From Pseudomonas sp. ICMP22404 (GTDB lineage Bacteria; Pseudomonadota; Gammaproteobacteria; Pseudomonadales; Pseudomonadaceae), in contig NZ_VCNG01000002.1 of assembly GCF_006227205.1 (NCBI RefSeq), forward strand, positions 62,001-126,000: a stretch of DNA of 64,000 bases, in the 5' to 3' direction. This document shows positions 1 through 8,925 of the stretch, in pieces. Position numbers and translations under genes: made by a program. The notes beneath the pieces are model-generated. The model ran no database searches, had not been told where the DNA came from, and saw only the letters and a program-made list of their open reading frames with translations. Each line of letters begins with the position of its first letter. The stretch's first letter is position 1.

Positions 1-1003
1 ACAGTGGGACCTGTTCCTGGGTGATCGGCAGCGGCTCGCCCTGGGCAACGCGAATCTGCCAGGCCACCAGGTCAAGCCCGGTGATCGCTTCGGTGACCGG
101 GTGCTCGACCTGCAACCGGGTGTTCATTTCCATGAAGAAAAACTCGCCCCGCGAATCCAGCAGGAACTCCACCGTGCCGGCGCCGACATAGCCAATCGCC
201 TGGGCTGCGCGCACGGCAGCCTCGCCCATTGCCCGTCGCAGTTCCGGGGTCAGGCCTGGGGCTGGCGCTTCTTCCACGACTTTCTGGTGACGACGCTGAA
301 TCGAACAATCGCGCTCGTTGAGGTACAGGCAATGGCCATGCTGGTCGGCGAACACCTGAATCTCAACGTGACGTGGCTTGAGCAGGTATTTTTCCACCAG
401 CATCCGCGAGTCGCCGAACGACGATTGCGCCTCGCGCTGCGCCGAGGCCAGGGCTTCGGCCAGTTGGCTGACGTCCTCGACGACTTTCATGCCCTTGCCG
501 CCGCCCCCGGCGGTGGCCTTGAGCAGCACCGGATAACCGATGCGCTCGGCGGCGGCGCGGAACGTCTCCAGATCCTGGGCTTCGCCATGGTAACCGGGCA
601 CGAGGGGCACGCCGGCGGTTTCCATCAAGGCCTTGGCCGCGGATTTGCTGCCCATGGCGTCAATGGCCGAGGCGGGCGGGCCGAGGAAAATCAGCCCGGC
701 GTTTTCGATGGCCCGGGCGAACCCGGCATTCTCCGAAAGAAAACCGTAGCCAGGGTGGATAGCCTGGGCGCCACTGGCCTGGGCGGCAGCGATCAACTTG
801 TCGATTTGCAGGTAGCTATCGGCCGCCTTGCTGCCGCCCAGGTCGACCCGGATGTCGGCTTCGCGGCTGTGGCGGGCGTCGCGGTCGGTGGCGCTGTGCA
901 CCGCAACCGTGGTCAGGCCCATGGCCTTGGCGGTACGCATCACGCGGCAGGCGATTTCACCGCGATTGGCCACCAGCACGGTGGTGAGGACTGGGGCGCT
1001 CAT
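1..1003 (-). CDS. liuD: Methylcrotonoyl-CoA carboxylase alpha (biotin carboxylase) subunit, partial
   Basis: The gene runs off the left edge, so only about 334 N-terminal residues are present. It is a biotin carboxylase: the N-terminal domain opens with VLVANRGEIACRV, the HPGYGFLSENAGFA motif follows near residue 80, and the ATP-grasp glycine loop GGGGKGMK and the EMNTRLQVEHPVTE signature come later. With the beta subunit LiuB it carboxylates 3-methylcrotonyl-CoA in leucine degradation, using biotin on its missing C-terminal half. The ATG at 1001-1003 overlaps the liuC stop by four bases, so translation is probably coupled. Family and operon position make the call firm. What lies beyond base 1 cannot be seen. 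Confidence 0.95.
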   Translation of the reverse strand, partial: MSAPVLTTVLVANRGEIACRVMRTAKAMGLTTVAVHSATDRDARHSREADIRVDLGGSKAADSYLQIDKLIAAAQASGAQAIHPGYGFLSENAGFARAIENAGLIFLGPPASAIDAMGSKSAAKALMETAGVPLVPGYHGEAQDLETFRAAAERIGYPVLLKATAGGGGKGMKVVEDVSQLAEALASAQREAQSSFGDSRMLVEKYLLKPRHVEIQVFADQHGHCLYLNERDCSIQRRHQKVVEEAPAPGLTPELRRAMGEAAVRAAQAIGYVGAGTVEFLLDSRGEFFFMEMNTRLQVEHPVTEAITGLDLVAWQIRVAQGEPLPITQEQVPL

Positions 1004-1863
1004 CGACGGGGCTCCTTATGTTTCGATGGGGCAGGTTTCGAAGGGGCAGGTTTCGAAGGGGCAGGGGGCGACTCGGCCTGCCAGTTCGGCGGCCGCTTTT
1101 GCAGAAAGGCGCGCAGGCCTTCCTGCCCCTCCGGGCTGACGCGGATGCGGGCGATGGCATTCTCGGTGTAACGTCGCAATGCCGGGGTCAGGGCGCCGTT
1201 GCCGACTTCGCGCAGCAGTTCCTTGCTGGCGCGCATGGCCGCCGGGCTGTTGAGCAACAGGTTATCGATCCACTGCGCGACTTGATCGTTCAGCGTCTCG
1301 GGTGGGTAACTTTCCGACAGCAAACCGATCTCTTTCGCACGTTGTCCGCCGAAACGTTCAGCGGTGAGGGCGTAACGCCGGGCTGCCCGTTCGCCAATGG
1401 CCTGCACCACGAACGGACTGATCACCGCCGGCGCCAGGCCGATGCGCACTTCCGACAGGCAGAACTGCGCGTCATCGGCACCAATGGCCATGTCGCAGGC
1501 ACTGATCAACCCCAGCGCGCCGCCAAAGGCCGCGCCTTGGACGACTGCCAGCGTCGGAATCTTCAACTTGGCGAGGTTGTACATCAGCTCCGCCAGTTCC
1601 CGGGCGTCGTCGAGGTTGGTGTGGTAGTCGAGCTCGGCCGACTGTTGCATCCAGGCCAGGTCGGCGCCGGCGCTGAAGTGCTTGCCACGTCCGCGGATCA
1701 GCAGGAAGCGCACGCTTTGATCGCTGCTGACCTGGTCCAGCGCGAGGATCAGCTCGCGGATCATTTCGGCGTTGAACGCATTGTTCTTCGACTCGCGGCT
1801 CAACCACAGAGTGGCAACGCCGCGGGGATCGGTCAGCAATTCGAGGGTGTTGAAGTGTTCCAT
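1000..1863 (-). CDS. liuC: Methylglutaconyl-CoA hydratase (enoyl-CoA hydratase family)
   Basis: An enoyl-CoA hydratase/crotonase-fold enzyme of about 287 residues. It shows the oxyanion-hole stretch FSAGADLAWM and the second loop AAFGGALGLISACDMAIG. In the liu operon it hydrates 3-methylglutaconyl-CoA to HMG-CoA in leucine catabolism, between LiuB/D and LiuE. Two ATGs lie six bases apart (1869 and 1863). GGGGA abuts the first and is well spaced from the second, so I chose 1863. The C-terminus carries a run of Pro-Ser-Lys repeats (PAPSKPAPSK), an unusual low-complexity tail after the crotonase domain. The gene sits between liuB and liuD with short gaps or overlaps. Confidence 0.93.
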   Translation of the reverse strand: MEHFNTLELLTDPRGVATLWLSRESKNNAFNAEMIRELILALDQVSSDQSVRFLLIRGRGKHFSAGADLAWMQQSAELDYHTNLDDARELAELMYNLAKLKIPTLAVVQGAAFGGALGLISACDMAIGADDAQFCLSEVRIGLAPAVISPFVVQAIGERAARRYALTAERFGGQRAKEIGLLSESYPPETLNDQVAQWIDNLLLNSPAAMRASKELLREVGNGALTPALRRYTENAIARIRVSPEGQEGLRAFLQKRPPNWQAESPPAPSKPAPSKPAPSKHKEPRR

Positions 1864-1876
1864 GGGCATTCCCCGG

Positions 1877-3484
1877 TTACATCCGGAACACGCCGAAGCG
1901 GCTCGGTTCAATAGGTGCGTTCAGTGACGCGGACAAGGCCAGGCCCACGATATCGCGGGTCTGGGCCGGGTCGATGACGCCGTCGTCCCACAGTCTCGCG
2001 CTGGAATAGTAGGGGTGACCCTGTTCTTCGTACTGATCGAGAATCGGTTGTTTGATCTCGGCTTCCTGGGCGGCGCTGAACGGATGGCCGCTGCGTTCGG
2101 CCTGTTCGCGCTTGACCTGCACCAGCACACCGGCGGCCTGTTCGGCGCCCATCACGCCAATCCGCGCATTCGGCCACATCCACAGGAAACGCGGGTCGTA
2201 GGCCCGTCCACACATACCGTAGTTACCTGCGCCGAAGCTGCCGCCAATGATGACCGTGAATTTCGGCACCCGGGCGCAGGCCACCGCGGTGACCAGTTTC
2301 GCACCATGCTTGGCGATGCCGCCGGCCTCGTATTTCTGCCCGACCATGAAGCCGGTGATGTTCTGCAGGAACAACAACGGGATGCCTCGCTGGCAGGCCA
2401 GTTCGATGAAGTGCGCACCCTTTTGCGCAGCTTCGGCGAACAGGATGCCGTTGTTCGCCAGGATCGCGACGGGGTAGCCGTGCAGATGGGCAAAGCCGCA
2501 CACCAGTGTGGTGCCGAACAATGCCTTGAACTCATCGAACACCGAACCGTCCACCAGCCGCGCAATCACCTCCCGGACATCGAAAGGCTGCTTGGCATCG
2601 GCCGGCACCACCCCATACAGCTCGTCGCTCGCATACAGTGGGGCGATCGGGGTGCGTGGCTGCACGTCGCCAAGCTTGCGCCAGTTGAGGTTGGCGACGC
2701 TGCGGCGGGCCAGGGCCAGTGCATGTTCGTCGGTGTCGGCGTAGTGGTCGGCCACGCCGGAAATCTTGCAATGCACATCGGCGCCGCCCAGGTCCTCGGC
2801 GCTGACCACCTCGCCGGTGGCGGCTTTGACCAACGGTGGGCCGGCCAGGAAGATGGTCGCCTGTTCGCGGACCATGATCGCTTCATCAGCCATTGCCGGA
2901 ACGTACGCCCCGCCGGCCGTGCACGAACCCATGACCACCGCCAGTTGCGGGATGCCTTGGGCGCTCATGTTGGCCTGGTTGAAGAAGATCCGGCCGAAGT
3001 GCTCCCGGTCCGGAAACACTTCGTCCTGGCGCGGCAGGTTGGCACCGCCGGAATCCACCAGATAAATGCAAGGCAAGCGATTCTGTTGAGCGATGGTCTG
3101 GGCGCGCAGGTGTTTCTTCACGGTCAGCGGATAATAGGAGCCTCCTTTGACCGTCGCGTCGTTGGCGACAATCATGCATTCGACGCCTTCCACGCGACCG
3201 ATGCCGGCGATCACCCCCGCGGCAGGGACGTCTTCGCCGTAAACCTCGTAGGCCGCCAGCGGGCTGATTTCCAGGAAGGGCGAACCGGGGTCCAGCAACC
3301 GGTTGATGCGCTCCCGAGGCAGCAACTTGCCCCGTGAGGTGTGCCGCTCCTGGGCCTTGGGTCCGCCGCCCTGCTGGACTTGCGCGAGTAGGGTGCGCAA
3401 GGCGCCGACCTGTTCGAGCATGGCGTCACGGTTGGCGATGAACTCCGGCGAACGTGGGTTGAGCTGGGTGTGCAGCGTGGCCAT
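1877..3484 (-). CDS. liuB: Methylcrotonoyl-CoA carboxylase beta (carboxyltransferase) subunit
   Basis: 535 residues, full length for the carboxyltransferase subunit of 3-methylcrotonyl-CoA carboxylase. It transfers the carboxyl group from biotin on LiuD to methylcrotonyl-CoA. Visible family hallmarks are the N-terminal [19 protein letters not shown], the acyl-CoA binding [13 protein letters not shown], and the C-terminal carboxyltransferase segment [16 protein letters not shown], which contains the oxyanion glycine pair. It lies directly downstream of liuA with an 11-base gap, and liuC follows within 15 bases, so this is one transcription unit. The start ATG gives [12 protein letters not shown], the usual beginning for this family in Pseudomonas. 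I see nothing unusual in the gene. Confidence 0.96.
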   Translation of the reverse strand: MATLHTQLNPRSPEFIANRDAMLEQVGALRTLLAQVQQGGGPKAQERHTSRGKLLPRERINRLLDPGSPFLEISPLAAYEVYGEDVPAAGVIAGIGRVEGVECMIVANDATVKGGSYYPLTVKKHLRAQTIAQQNRLPCIYLVDSGGANLPRQDEVFPDREHFGRIFFNQANMSAQGIPQLAVVMGSCTAGGAYVPAMADEAIMVREQATIFLAGPPLVKAATGEVVSAEDLGGADVHCKISGVADHYADTDEHALALARRSVANLNWRKLGDVQPRTPIAPLYASDELYGVVPADAKQPFDVREVIARLVDGSVFDEFKALFGTTLVCGFAHLHGYPVAILANNGILFAEAAQKGAHFIELACQRGIPLLFLQNITGFMVGQKYEAGGIAKHGAKLVTAVACARVPKFTVIIGGSFGAGNYGMCGRAYDPRFLWMWPNARIGVMGAEQAAGVLVQVKREQAERSGHPFSAAQEAEIKQPILDQYEEQGHPYYSSARLWDDGVIDPAQTRDIVGLALSASLNAPIEPSRFGVFRM

Positions 3485-3495
3485 GGTCAGCTCCG

Positions 3496-4659
3496 TTAGC
3501 GGGTTTCGTTGAACAGTTCGCGACCGATCAGCATCCGACGGATCTCACTGGTGCCGGCACCAATTTCGTACAACTTGGCGTCACGTAGCAGACGCCCGGC
3601 CGGAAATTCGTTGATGTAACCATTGCCGCCCAGGATCTGGATGGCATCCAAGGCCATTTGCGTGGCGCGCTCGGCGGTGTAGAGGATCACCCCGGCGGCA
3701 TCCTTGCGGGCGGTTTCGCCGCGCTCGCAGGCCTGGGCCACCGCATACAGATAGGCGCGGCTGGCGTTGAGCTGGGTGTACATGTCGGCCACCTTGCCCT
3801 GGATCAGTTGGAATTCGCCGATGCTCTGGCCGAACTGCTTGCGATCGTGGATGTAGGGCACGATCAGGTCCATGCACGCCTGCATGATCCCGGTGGGACC
3901 GCCGGACAACACCACCCGTTCGTAGTCCAGGCCACTCATCAGGACCCTGACGCCGCCGTTGAGCACACCGAGGATGTTCTCTTCCGGCACTTCGACGTCG
4001 TCGAAGAACAACTCGCAGGTGTTGGAGCCGCGCATGCCGAGCTTGTCGAACTTGTTGCTACGGCTGAAGCCTTTCCAGTCACGCTCGACGATGAATGCGG
4101 TGATGCCGTGGGGGCCTTTTTCCAGGTCGGTCTTGGCGTAGATCACGTAGGTGTTGGCGTCGGGGCCATTGGTGATCCAGGTCTTGCTGCCGTTGAGCAC
4201 GTAATGATCGCCGCGCTTGTCGGCCCGCAGTTTCATGGAAACCACGTCGGAGCCGGCGTTCGGCTCGCTCATGGCGAGGGCGCCGATGTGTTCGCCGCTG
4301 ATCAGCTTCGGCAGGTATTTGGATTTCTGCTCGTGGTTGCCGTTGCGGTTGATCTGGTTGACGCAGAGGTTGGAATGGGCGCCGTAGGAGAGGGCGACCG
4401 AGGCCGAACCGCGGCTGATTTCCTCCATCGCCACCACGTGGGCCAGGTAGCCCAGGCCGGCGCCGCCGTGTTCTTCCGGTACGGTGATACCCAACAGGCC
4501 CATGTCGCCGAACTTGCGCCACATGTCGGCGGGGAACAGGTTGTCGACATCGATCTGCGCCGCCCGAGGCGCCAGCTCGGCCTTGACGAAGGCCTGCACC
4601 TGGTCGCGCAACATGTCGATGGTTTCACCGAGGGCAAAATTCAGGGATGGGTAGCTCAT
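3496..4659 (-). CDS. liuA: Isovaleryl-CoA dehydrogenase
   Basis: 387 residues, an acyl-CoA dehydrogenase of the isovaleryl-CoA type. It oxidises isovaleryl-CoA to 3-methylcrotonyl-CoA, passing electrons through FAD to ETF. The [17 protein letters not shown] signature lies near residue 127-143. The stretch [12 protein letters not shown] puts a glutamate at about 247, where isovaleryl-CoA dehydrogenases carry their catalytic base; most other acyl-CoA dehydrogenases have it near residue 376. The C-terminal signature [20 protein letters not shown] is present. It is the first gene of liuABCD. Two palindromes centred on ACGTTAACGT lie 55-112 bases upstream and probably bind LiuR. Confidence 0.96.
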   Translation of the reverse strand: MSYPSLNFALGETIDMLRDQVQAFVKAELAPRAAQIDVDNLFPADMWRKFGDMGLLGITVPEEHGGAGLGYLAHVVAMEEISRGSASVALSYGAHSNLCVNQINRNGNHEQKSKYLPKLISGEHIGALAMSEPNAGSDVVSMKLRADKRGDHYVLNGSKTWITNGPDANTYVIYAKTDLEKGPHGITAFIVERDWKGFSRSNKFDKLGMRGSNTCELFFDDVEVPEENILGVLNGGVRVLMSGLDYERVVLSGGPTGIMQACMDLIVPYIHDRKQFGQSIGEFQLIQGKVADMYTQLNASRAYLYAVAQACERGETARKDAAGVILYTAERATQMALDAIQILGGNGYINEFPAGRLLRDAKLYEIGAGTSEIRRMLIGRELFNETR

Positions 4660-4714
4660 GGGACACCTTTGGCTTTTTTATCGGGTGTGGAGAGGGACAA
4701 GAGTGCTCTCACCT

Positions 4715-4728
4715 TTACGTTAACGTAA
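4715..4728 (-). promoter_or_regulatory. Putative LiuR operator 1 upstream of liuA
   Basis: TTACGTTAACGTAA is a perfect 14-base palindrome 56-69 bases upstream of the liuA start. It shares its core with the site at 4756-4771 and with a related palindrome before liuR. Placement and repetition support regulation by the MerR-family LiuR encoded at 8.4-8.75 kb. I did not assign firm -35 and -10 boxes. A TTGACA at 4745-4750 on the minus strand is a candidate -35. Confidence 0.7.
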
Positions 4729-4755
4729 GCCTGCAATAAATGACTGTCAATCACC

Positions 4756-4771
4756 TTTACGTTAACGTCAA
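4756..4771 (-). promoter_or_regulatory. Putative LiuR operator 2 upstream of liuA
   Basis: TTTACGTTAACGTCAA is a 16-base near-perfect palindrome about 100 bases upstream of liuA. The core is identical to operator 1, and the flanks match the TTGACGT/ACGTCAA arms found before liuR. Confidence 0.7.
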
Positions 4772-4808
4772 CTTGGTCCAGAGTAGATGCGGCTGACGGC
4801 GTGACCCT

Positions 4809-4898
4809 GTGGGAGACGAGCTTGCTCGCGATGAACGATAACGCCATTTTCCGGCGTTGAACCGAGGCGCCTTCATCGCGAGCAAGCTTGGCTCCCAC
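4809..4898. repeat. Paired REP (REPIN-like), variant with AGCTTGCTCGCG arm
   Basis: Two inverted REP-like arms (GTGGGAGACGAGCTTGCTCG and its complement) flank a 40-base centre. It sits between the divergent liuA and the acyl-CoA synthetase gene. Confidence 0.85.
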
Positions 4899-4958
4899 GG
4901 GCTTTGGCTTCACAGGTTCAAGCGTAGCAACCCACTAATAAAGACAAGAGGGGGCGTC

Positions 4959-6650
4959 ATGGATCAACCCGGTTCGCATTCGCAGCTCAGCTACACCCGC
5001 GGCTCCCAGGCCAAGGCCTTGTTGACGCAGACCATCGGCCAGGCTTTTGACCAGACCGTGGCCCGTTACCCCGATAACGAGGCGTTGGTGGTTCGCCATC
5101 AAGCGCTGCGTTATACCTGGCGGCAACTGGCTGAAGCGGTCGATCTGCACGCCCGGGCCTTGCTGGCGTTGGGCCTGAAAACCGGTGATCGTCTCGGCGT
5201 GTGGGCCCCCAATTGCGCCCAGTGGTGCATCAGCCAGTTCGCCAGCGCGAAGATCGGTGTGATCCTGGTCAACATCAACCCGGCCTACCGCAGTTCCGAG
5301 CTGGAATACGTGCTCAAGCAGTCCGGGTGCCAGTGGTTGGTGTGCGCCGGGGCGTTCAAGACTTCGGACTATCACGCCATGCTGCAAACCCTCGTGCCGG
5401 AGCTGGCGGAACAGTCGATCGGCCAGTTGAACTGCGAACGCTTGCCGGACCTGCGGGGTGTGATCAGTCTCGATCCCCAGCCACCGTCAGGGTTTCTACC
5501 CTGGTCGCAACTGGCAGACCTGGGCACGGCGGTTTCGCCTGAAGAGCTGGCCGAGCGCGCGACCAGCCTGCATGTCGAGCAACCGGTGAACATCCAGTAC
5601 ACCTCAGGCACCACCGGATTTCCCAAGGGCGCGACCCTCAGCCACCGCAACATTCTCAACAACGGCTATATGGTGGGCGAAAGCCTGGAGCTCAGCGCCA
5701 ATGACCGGCTAGTGATCCCGGTGCCGCTCTACCATTGCTTCGGCATGGTCATGGGGAACCTGGGCTGCCTGACCCACGGCAGTACCATGATCTACCCCAA
5801 CGACGCCTTTGACCCCTTGCTGACCCTGAGCACCGTGGCCGAGGAAAAAGCCACCGCGCTATACGGTGTGCCGACCATGTTCATCGCCATGCTGGATCAA
5901 CCGCAGCGACGTGGGTTCGACTTGTCCAGCCTGCGCACCGGGATCATGGCCGGCTCGACCTGCCCGATCGAAGTGATGCGGCGGGTGATCAACGACATGC
6001 ACATGAGCGAGGTGCAGATTGCCTATGGCATGACGGAAACCAGCCCGGTGTCGTTGCAGACCGGTCCTTCAGACGAACTGGAGTTGCGCGTTACCACCGT
6101 CGGCCGCACTCAGCCGCAACTGGAAAGCAAAATTATCGACGAGGCCGGCGACATCGTCCCCCGTGGCACCATCGGCGAGCTGTGTACCCGTGGCTACAGC
6201 GTGATGCTCGGTTACTGGAACAACCCCAAGGGCACCGCCGAGGCCATCGACGGGGATGGCTGGATGCGCACCGGTGACCTGGCGACCATGGACGAGCAGG
6301 GTTACGTCCGCATTGTCGGACGTAACAAGGACATGATCATCCGGGGTGGCGAGAATATTTACCCGCGTGAGTTGGAAGAGTTCTTCTTCACTCATCCTGC
6401 GGTGGCCGATGTGCAGGTGATCGGCATCCCTTGTTCGCGCTACGGCGAAGAGATCGTGGCCTGGATCAAGTTCCATCCCGGGCACAGCGTGACCGAACAG
6501 GAGTTGCAGGCCTGGTGCAAGACGCGCATCGCCCACTTCAAGACGCCACGTTACTTCAAGTTCGTCGAGGAGTTCCCGATGACGGTGACCGGCAAGATCC
6601 AGAAATTCCGCATGCGTGAGATCAGCATCGAAGAACTGCGCGATCGATAA
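4959..6650 (+). CDS. AMP-forming acyl-CoA synthetase (FadD/ACSF2-like)
   Basis: 563 residues from the ATG at 4959, which is preceded by a purine-rich AAGAGGGGG. It activates a carboxylic acid to its CoA thioester through an acyl-adenylate. The ATP-binding motif [11 protein letters not shown] lies at residues 214-224, the YGMTETSP adenylate motif near 355, and [16 protein letters not shown] later. The catalytic lysine of TVTGKIQK is at about 546. It faces away from liuA and is flanked by liuE, so a branched-chain or medium-chain acid such as isovalerate is a reasonable substrate. That is inference from context. A longer reading back to 4857 would start inside the REP repeat and is unlikely. 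Confidence 0.9.
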   Translation: MDQPGSHSQLSYTRGSQAKALLTQTIGQAFDQTVARYPDNEALVVRHQALRYTWRQLAEAVDLHARALLALGLKTGDRLGVWAPNCAQWCISQFASAKIGVILVNINPAYRSSELEYVLKQSGCQWLVCAGAFKTSDYHAMLQTLVPELAEQSIGQLNCERLPDLRGVISLDPQPPSGFLPWSQLADLGTAVSPEELAERATSLHVEQPVNIQYTSGTTGFPKGATLSHRNILNNGYMVGESLELSANDRLVIPVPLYHCFGMVMGNLGCLTHGSTMIYPNDAFDPLLTLSTVAEEKATALYGVPTMFIAMLDQPQRRGFDLSSLRTGIMAGSTCPIEVMRRVINDMHMSEVQIAYGMTETSPVSLQTGPSDELELRVTTVGRTQPQLESKIIDEAGDIVPRGTIGELCTRGYSVMLGYWNNPKGTAEAIDGDGWMRTGDLATMDEQGYVRIVGRNKDMIIRGGENIYPRELEEFFFTHPAVADVQVIGIPCSRYGEEIVAWIKFHPGHSVTEQELQAWCKTRIAHFKTPRYFKFVEEFPMTVTGKIQKFRMREISIEELRDR

Positions 6651-6666
6651 GACTCGCCACAACACC

Positions 6667-6756
6667 TGTGGGAGCGAGCCTGCTCGCGATAGCGGTCTGT
6701 CAGTTGATAGGGATGTCGATTGACACGGCCTCATCGCGAGCAGGCTCGCTCCCACA
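6667..6756. repeat. Paired REP (REPIN-like)
   Basis: The left arm TGTGGGAGCGAGCCTGCTCG and its inverted right arm are separated by a short centre. It lies just after the acyl-CoA synthetase stop. Confidence 0.9.
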
Positions 6757-6782
6757 AAAAAAAGCCAATCACCAGACAGCAC

Positions 6783-6806
6783 AAAGGGGAGCCGAAGCTC
6801 CCCTTT
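6783..6806. terminator. Rho-independent terminator, shared by CrcY (-) and acyl-CoA synthetase (+)
   Basis: A ten-pair stem AAAGGGGAGC / GCTCCCCTTT closes a four-base loop. Read on the minus strand the loop is C(TTCG)G, a very stable tetraloop, followed by TTT. On the plus strand TTTAATTTT follows. It fits the end of the minus-strand RNA and may also stop the plus-strand synthetase transcript. Confidence 0.8.
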
Positions 6807-7160
6807 AATTTTGTCGTCGCGTGCTCTTTTTTATTATTGAGGGGCGGCCTGTTGTTGTTTTTGGTAGCCGTGACCCTTTACCGCTGTTTTGGGCGATCCC
6901 CATCCGGGATCAAGAGCAAACGTATTTTTTTGAGCGCTGATCTGCTTTTTTCGCCTTGCGATCCAACCGATTCGGGTCCTACCTGAAGGTAGTCTTATTG
7001 TTCTCTGCCCGGTTGCGGGTTGCTCCTGAGAGCACCCTGAAAAGCCTATCTTCTCCAAAAAAATCTGTTAGCTGCGTCTCTGCCGTGTTGTTTTTGTTAT
7101 GTCAGAGTCGTTTCGTCTTGTTTTTATTGGGTTTGTCGCTTTTTTTTATTCTTGTTATGC
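6783..7160 (-). ncRNA. crcY: CrcY-type Hfq/Crc-sequestering small RNA
   Basis: A stretch of about 375 bases with no plausible gene. Its minus strand is A-rich and carries at least five A-rich motifs of the AANAANAA type bound by Hfq/Crc: complements of 7149-7156, 7118-7128, 7088-7098, 6995-7002 and 6851-6863. A close sigma-54 promoter match ends 12 bases before position 7159, and a UUCG-loop terminator closes the transcript. Crc-type RNAs titrate Hfq/Crc and relieve carbon catabolite repression. As I recall, P. putida crcY lies beside the HMG-CoA lyase gene mvaB; here it lies directly downstream of liuE on the same strand. A short hydrophobic reading frame on the plus strand (6956-7171) is almost certainly spurious. 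The 5' end is a prediction, good to a few bases. Confidence 0.85.
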
Positions 7161-7169
7161 CAGAGAGAT

Positions 7170-7185
7170 AGCAGGTGTCGTGCCA
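7170..7185 (-). promoter_or_regulatory. Sigma-54 promoter of the CrcY-like RNA
   Basis: On the minus strand the site reads TGGCACGACACCTGCT, one mismatch from TGGCACGN4TTGCT, with the required GG and GC ten bases apart. Transcription would begin about 12 bases downstream, near 7159, at the start of the A-rich RNA. Confidence 0.85.
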
Positions 7186-7266
7186 ACTTTTAAAATCCTT
7201 TATAAATCAATATCTTGTGTTTTTTGGTCGAATAAAGTGACGGAATGGATCTGACAAATTGTTTCC

Positions 7267-7299
7267 GTGTTACTCGTTTCACAGCCGGTGCGGTAACAC
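7267..7299. promoter_or_regulatory. Inverted GTTAC repeat, candidate CbrB enhancer site
   Basis: GTGTTAC (7267-7273) and GTAACAC (7293-7299) form a seven-base inverted repeat with a 19-base spacer. It lies about 85-130 bases upstream of the sigma-54 promoter and touches the liuE stop codon. I recall GTTAC-type half-sites from work on CbrB, the activator of crcZ and crcY. The role is therefore inferred. Confidence 0.55.
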
Positions 7300-7300
7300 C

Positions 7301-8200
7301 TCATTGGGCATAGCGTGCCTTGGCGACGCGGGAACCGGTCGGGCGCCCGAGTACGTCACAGATCTGTCGACCCGCGGCGATCAGCGCGTCCAGGTCGACG
7401 CCGGTTTCAATGCCCAGGCCATTGAGCAGGTACAGCACGTCTTCGGTGGCGACGTTACCGCTGGCTCCCTTGGCATAGGGGCAACCGCCGAGGCCGGCGA
7501 TGGAGCTGTCGAACACGGCGATGCCCTCGAGCAGGCTGGCATACAGGTTCGCTAAGGCCTGGCCGTAGGTGTCATGGAAATGACCGGCGAGTTTGTCCCG
7601 GGGAACGTCCGCCGAAACCACTTCGAACAGCTTGCGCGTGGCGCCAGCGGTGCCTGTGCCGATGGTGTCGCCCAGGGACACCTCGTAACAGCCCATTGCA
7701 TATAGCTCGCGGGCGACCCAGGCCACTTGCTCGGGTTTGACGGCGCCTTCGTAAGGGCAGCCCAGCACGCAGGAAACGTAGCCGCGCACACTGACCCCGT
7801 TGCGCTTGGCGGCTTCCATGATCGGCGCGAAGCGCTCCAGGCTTTCCTTGATGGAACAGTTGATGTTGCGCTGGGAGAACGCTTCGGACGCGGCGGCGAA
7901 TACCGCCACTTCCTTCACGCCGGCCGCCAGCGCGTCCTCAAACCCTCGCAGGTTCGGTGCCAGGGCGCCATAAGTGACGCCGGGTTTGCGCTGGATCTGC
8001 GCGAACACCTCGGCGGAACCGGCCATCTGTGGGACCCACTTGGGCGAGACAAAGCTGCCGACTTCGATGTAACCCAGGCCGGCGGCACTCAGTGCATCCA
8101 CCAGGTGCACCTTGTCGGCGACGCTGATGGGTTGTGCTTCATTCTGCAGACCGTCGCGGGGGCCGACTTCGATCAAGCGTACAAAGGAGGGAAGGGACAT
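7301..8200 (-). CDS. liuE: Hydroxymethylglutaryl-CoA lyase
   Basis: 299 residues. It splits HMG-CoA into acetoacetate and acetyl-CoA, the last step of the leucine/isovalerate branch. The TIM-barrel N-terminus carries LIEVGPRDGLQNE with catalytic Arg and Asp, metal-binding HFHDTYGQ is near 207, and the signature GLGGCPYAKGASGNVATED places the active-site cysteine at about 240. The gene is also called mvaB in some pseudomonads. Here it is separated from liuABCD by the acyl-CoA synthetase and the CrcY-like RNA, unlike the single liuRABCDE operon I recall from P. aeruginosa. The gap to liuR contains a REP pair. Confidence 0.95.
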   Translation of the reverse strand: MSLPSFVRLIEVGPRDGLQNEAQPISVADKVHLVDALSAAGLGYIEVGSFVSPKWVPQMAGSAEVFAQIQRKPGVTYGALAPNLRGFEDALAAGVKEVAVFAAASEAFSQRNINCSIKESLERFAPIMEAAKRNGVSVRGYVSCVLGCPYEGAVKPEQVAWVARELYAMGCYEVSLGDTIGTGTAGATRKLFEVVSADVPRDKLAGHFHDTYGQALANLYASLLEGIAVFDSSIAGLGGCPYAKGASGNVATEDVLYLLNGLGIETGVDLDALIAAGRQICDVLGRPTGSRVAKARYAQ

Positions 8201-8252
8201 GGGGATAGACCTTTAATGGGTTGCCAATATACCGGGGGCGACGGCGATCCAA

Positions 8253-8342
8253 TGTGGGAGCGAGCCTGCTCGCGATAGCGGTATGTCAAACAACATTGAT
8301 GTTGGCGGTTAAACCGCTATCGCGAGCAGGCTCGCTCCCACA
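8253..8342. repeat. Paired REP (REPIN-like)
   Basis: Inverted arms GTGGGAGCGAGCCTGCTCGC and complement, between liuR and liuE. The AGCGGT/ACCGCT extension also pairs. Confidence 0.9.
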
Positions 8343-8355
8343 ATGGGTAGGACAG

Positions 8356-8754
8356 CTATACAGCTTCCTGACCCTTGAGCGTCTGCTCCAGTGCCTGGAT
8401 GCAGCGTTCTTCGGCGGTGTCGAGCTCAAGCTTCATCTGTTCGATGTCCAGCAGTTGCTGTTCGAGTTGCTCCCGGCGCTCGGTGATTTTCGCCAGCATG
8501 CTGTGCAGTTGTTTCTGGTTACCGCTGGAGGGGTCGTAGAGTTCGATCAACTCGCGGCACTCGGCCAGGGAAAAACCGATGCGCTTGCCCCGCAGGATCA
8601 ATTTCAGGCTGACTTTGTCCCGCGGTGAGTAGATGCGCTCCTGACCCCGTCGCTCCGGGCTCAGCAGGCCTTGCTCTTCATAAAAACGGATGGCCCGGGT
8701 GGTGATGTCCAGTTCCCGGGCGAGGTCGGAGATGCTATAGGTCTGACTGCTCAT
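8356..8754 (-). CDS. liuR: MerR-family regulator LiuR
   Basis: 132 residues. A MerR winged helix-turn-helix occupies residues 5-75 (YSISDLARELDITTRAIRFY, then EEQGLLSPERRGQERIYS), followed by a long C-terminal helix rich in Glu, Gln and Leu for dimerisation. There is no cysteine cluster of metal-sensing MerR proteins; the single late Cys is isolated. In related bacteria LiuR controls the leucine/isovalerate genes. A palindrome of the same type as the two before liuA stands 46-61 bases upstream of its own start, which suggests autoregulation. The effector is not evident from sequence. Confidence 0.9.
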   Translation of the reverse strand: MSSQTYSISDLARELDITTRAIRFYEEQGLLSPERRGQERIYSPRDKVSLKLILRGKRIGFSLAECRELIELYDPSSGNQKQLHSMLAKITERREQLEQQLLDIEQMKLELDTAEERCIQALEQTLKGQEAV

Positions 8755-8799
8755 GGACGCGCTCGAAACGATAGGGGCTGGCGCTAAGCTAATGTCAGG

Positions 8800-8815
8800 T
8801 TGACGTTCACGTCAA
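8800..8815 (-). promoter_or_regulatory. Putative LiuR operator upstream of liuR
   Basis: TTGACGTTCACGTCAA: seven-base perfect arms around a TC centre, 46 bases upstream of liuR. The arms match those of the liuA operator at 4756-4771. Confidence 0.7.
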
Positions 8816-8826
8816 GCAATGAAACC

Positions 8827-8916
8827 GGTGGGAGCGAGCCTGCTCGCGATAGCGGTGGATCGGCCAACCTCGTTGTTGATTGATCTGCCGCCATCGCGAG
8901 CAGGCTCGCTCCCACC
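8827..8916. repeat. Paired REP (REPIN-like)
   Basis: Inverted GTGGGAGCGAGCCTGCTCGC arms between the liuR promoter and the end of the LysR gene. Confidence 0.9.
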
Positions 8917-8925
8917 ATGGATCCC

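Noticed and set aside
101..1171. A 356-codon frame on the plus strand opposite liuD
   Set aside because: The minus-strand frame has biotin carboxylase motifs throughout; the plus-strand frame has none and is an ordinary high-GC shadow.
6956..7171. A short hydrophobic reading frame with several membrane-like segments
   Set aside because: It lies antisense to the CrcY-like RNA, in T-rich sequence, without a ribosome-binding site; the hydrophobicity comes from T-rich codons.
7261..7300. The GTGTTAC/GTAACAC hairpin as a liuE terminator
   Set aside because: The loop is long (19 bases) and there is no T tract; a protein-binding dyad upstream of the sigma-54 promoter fits better.
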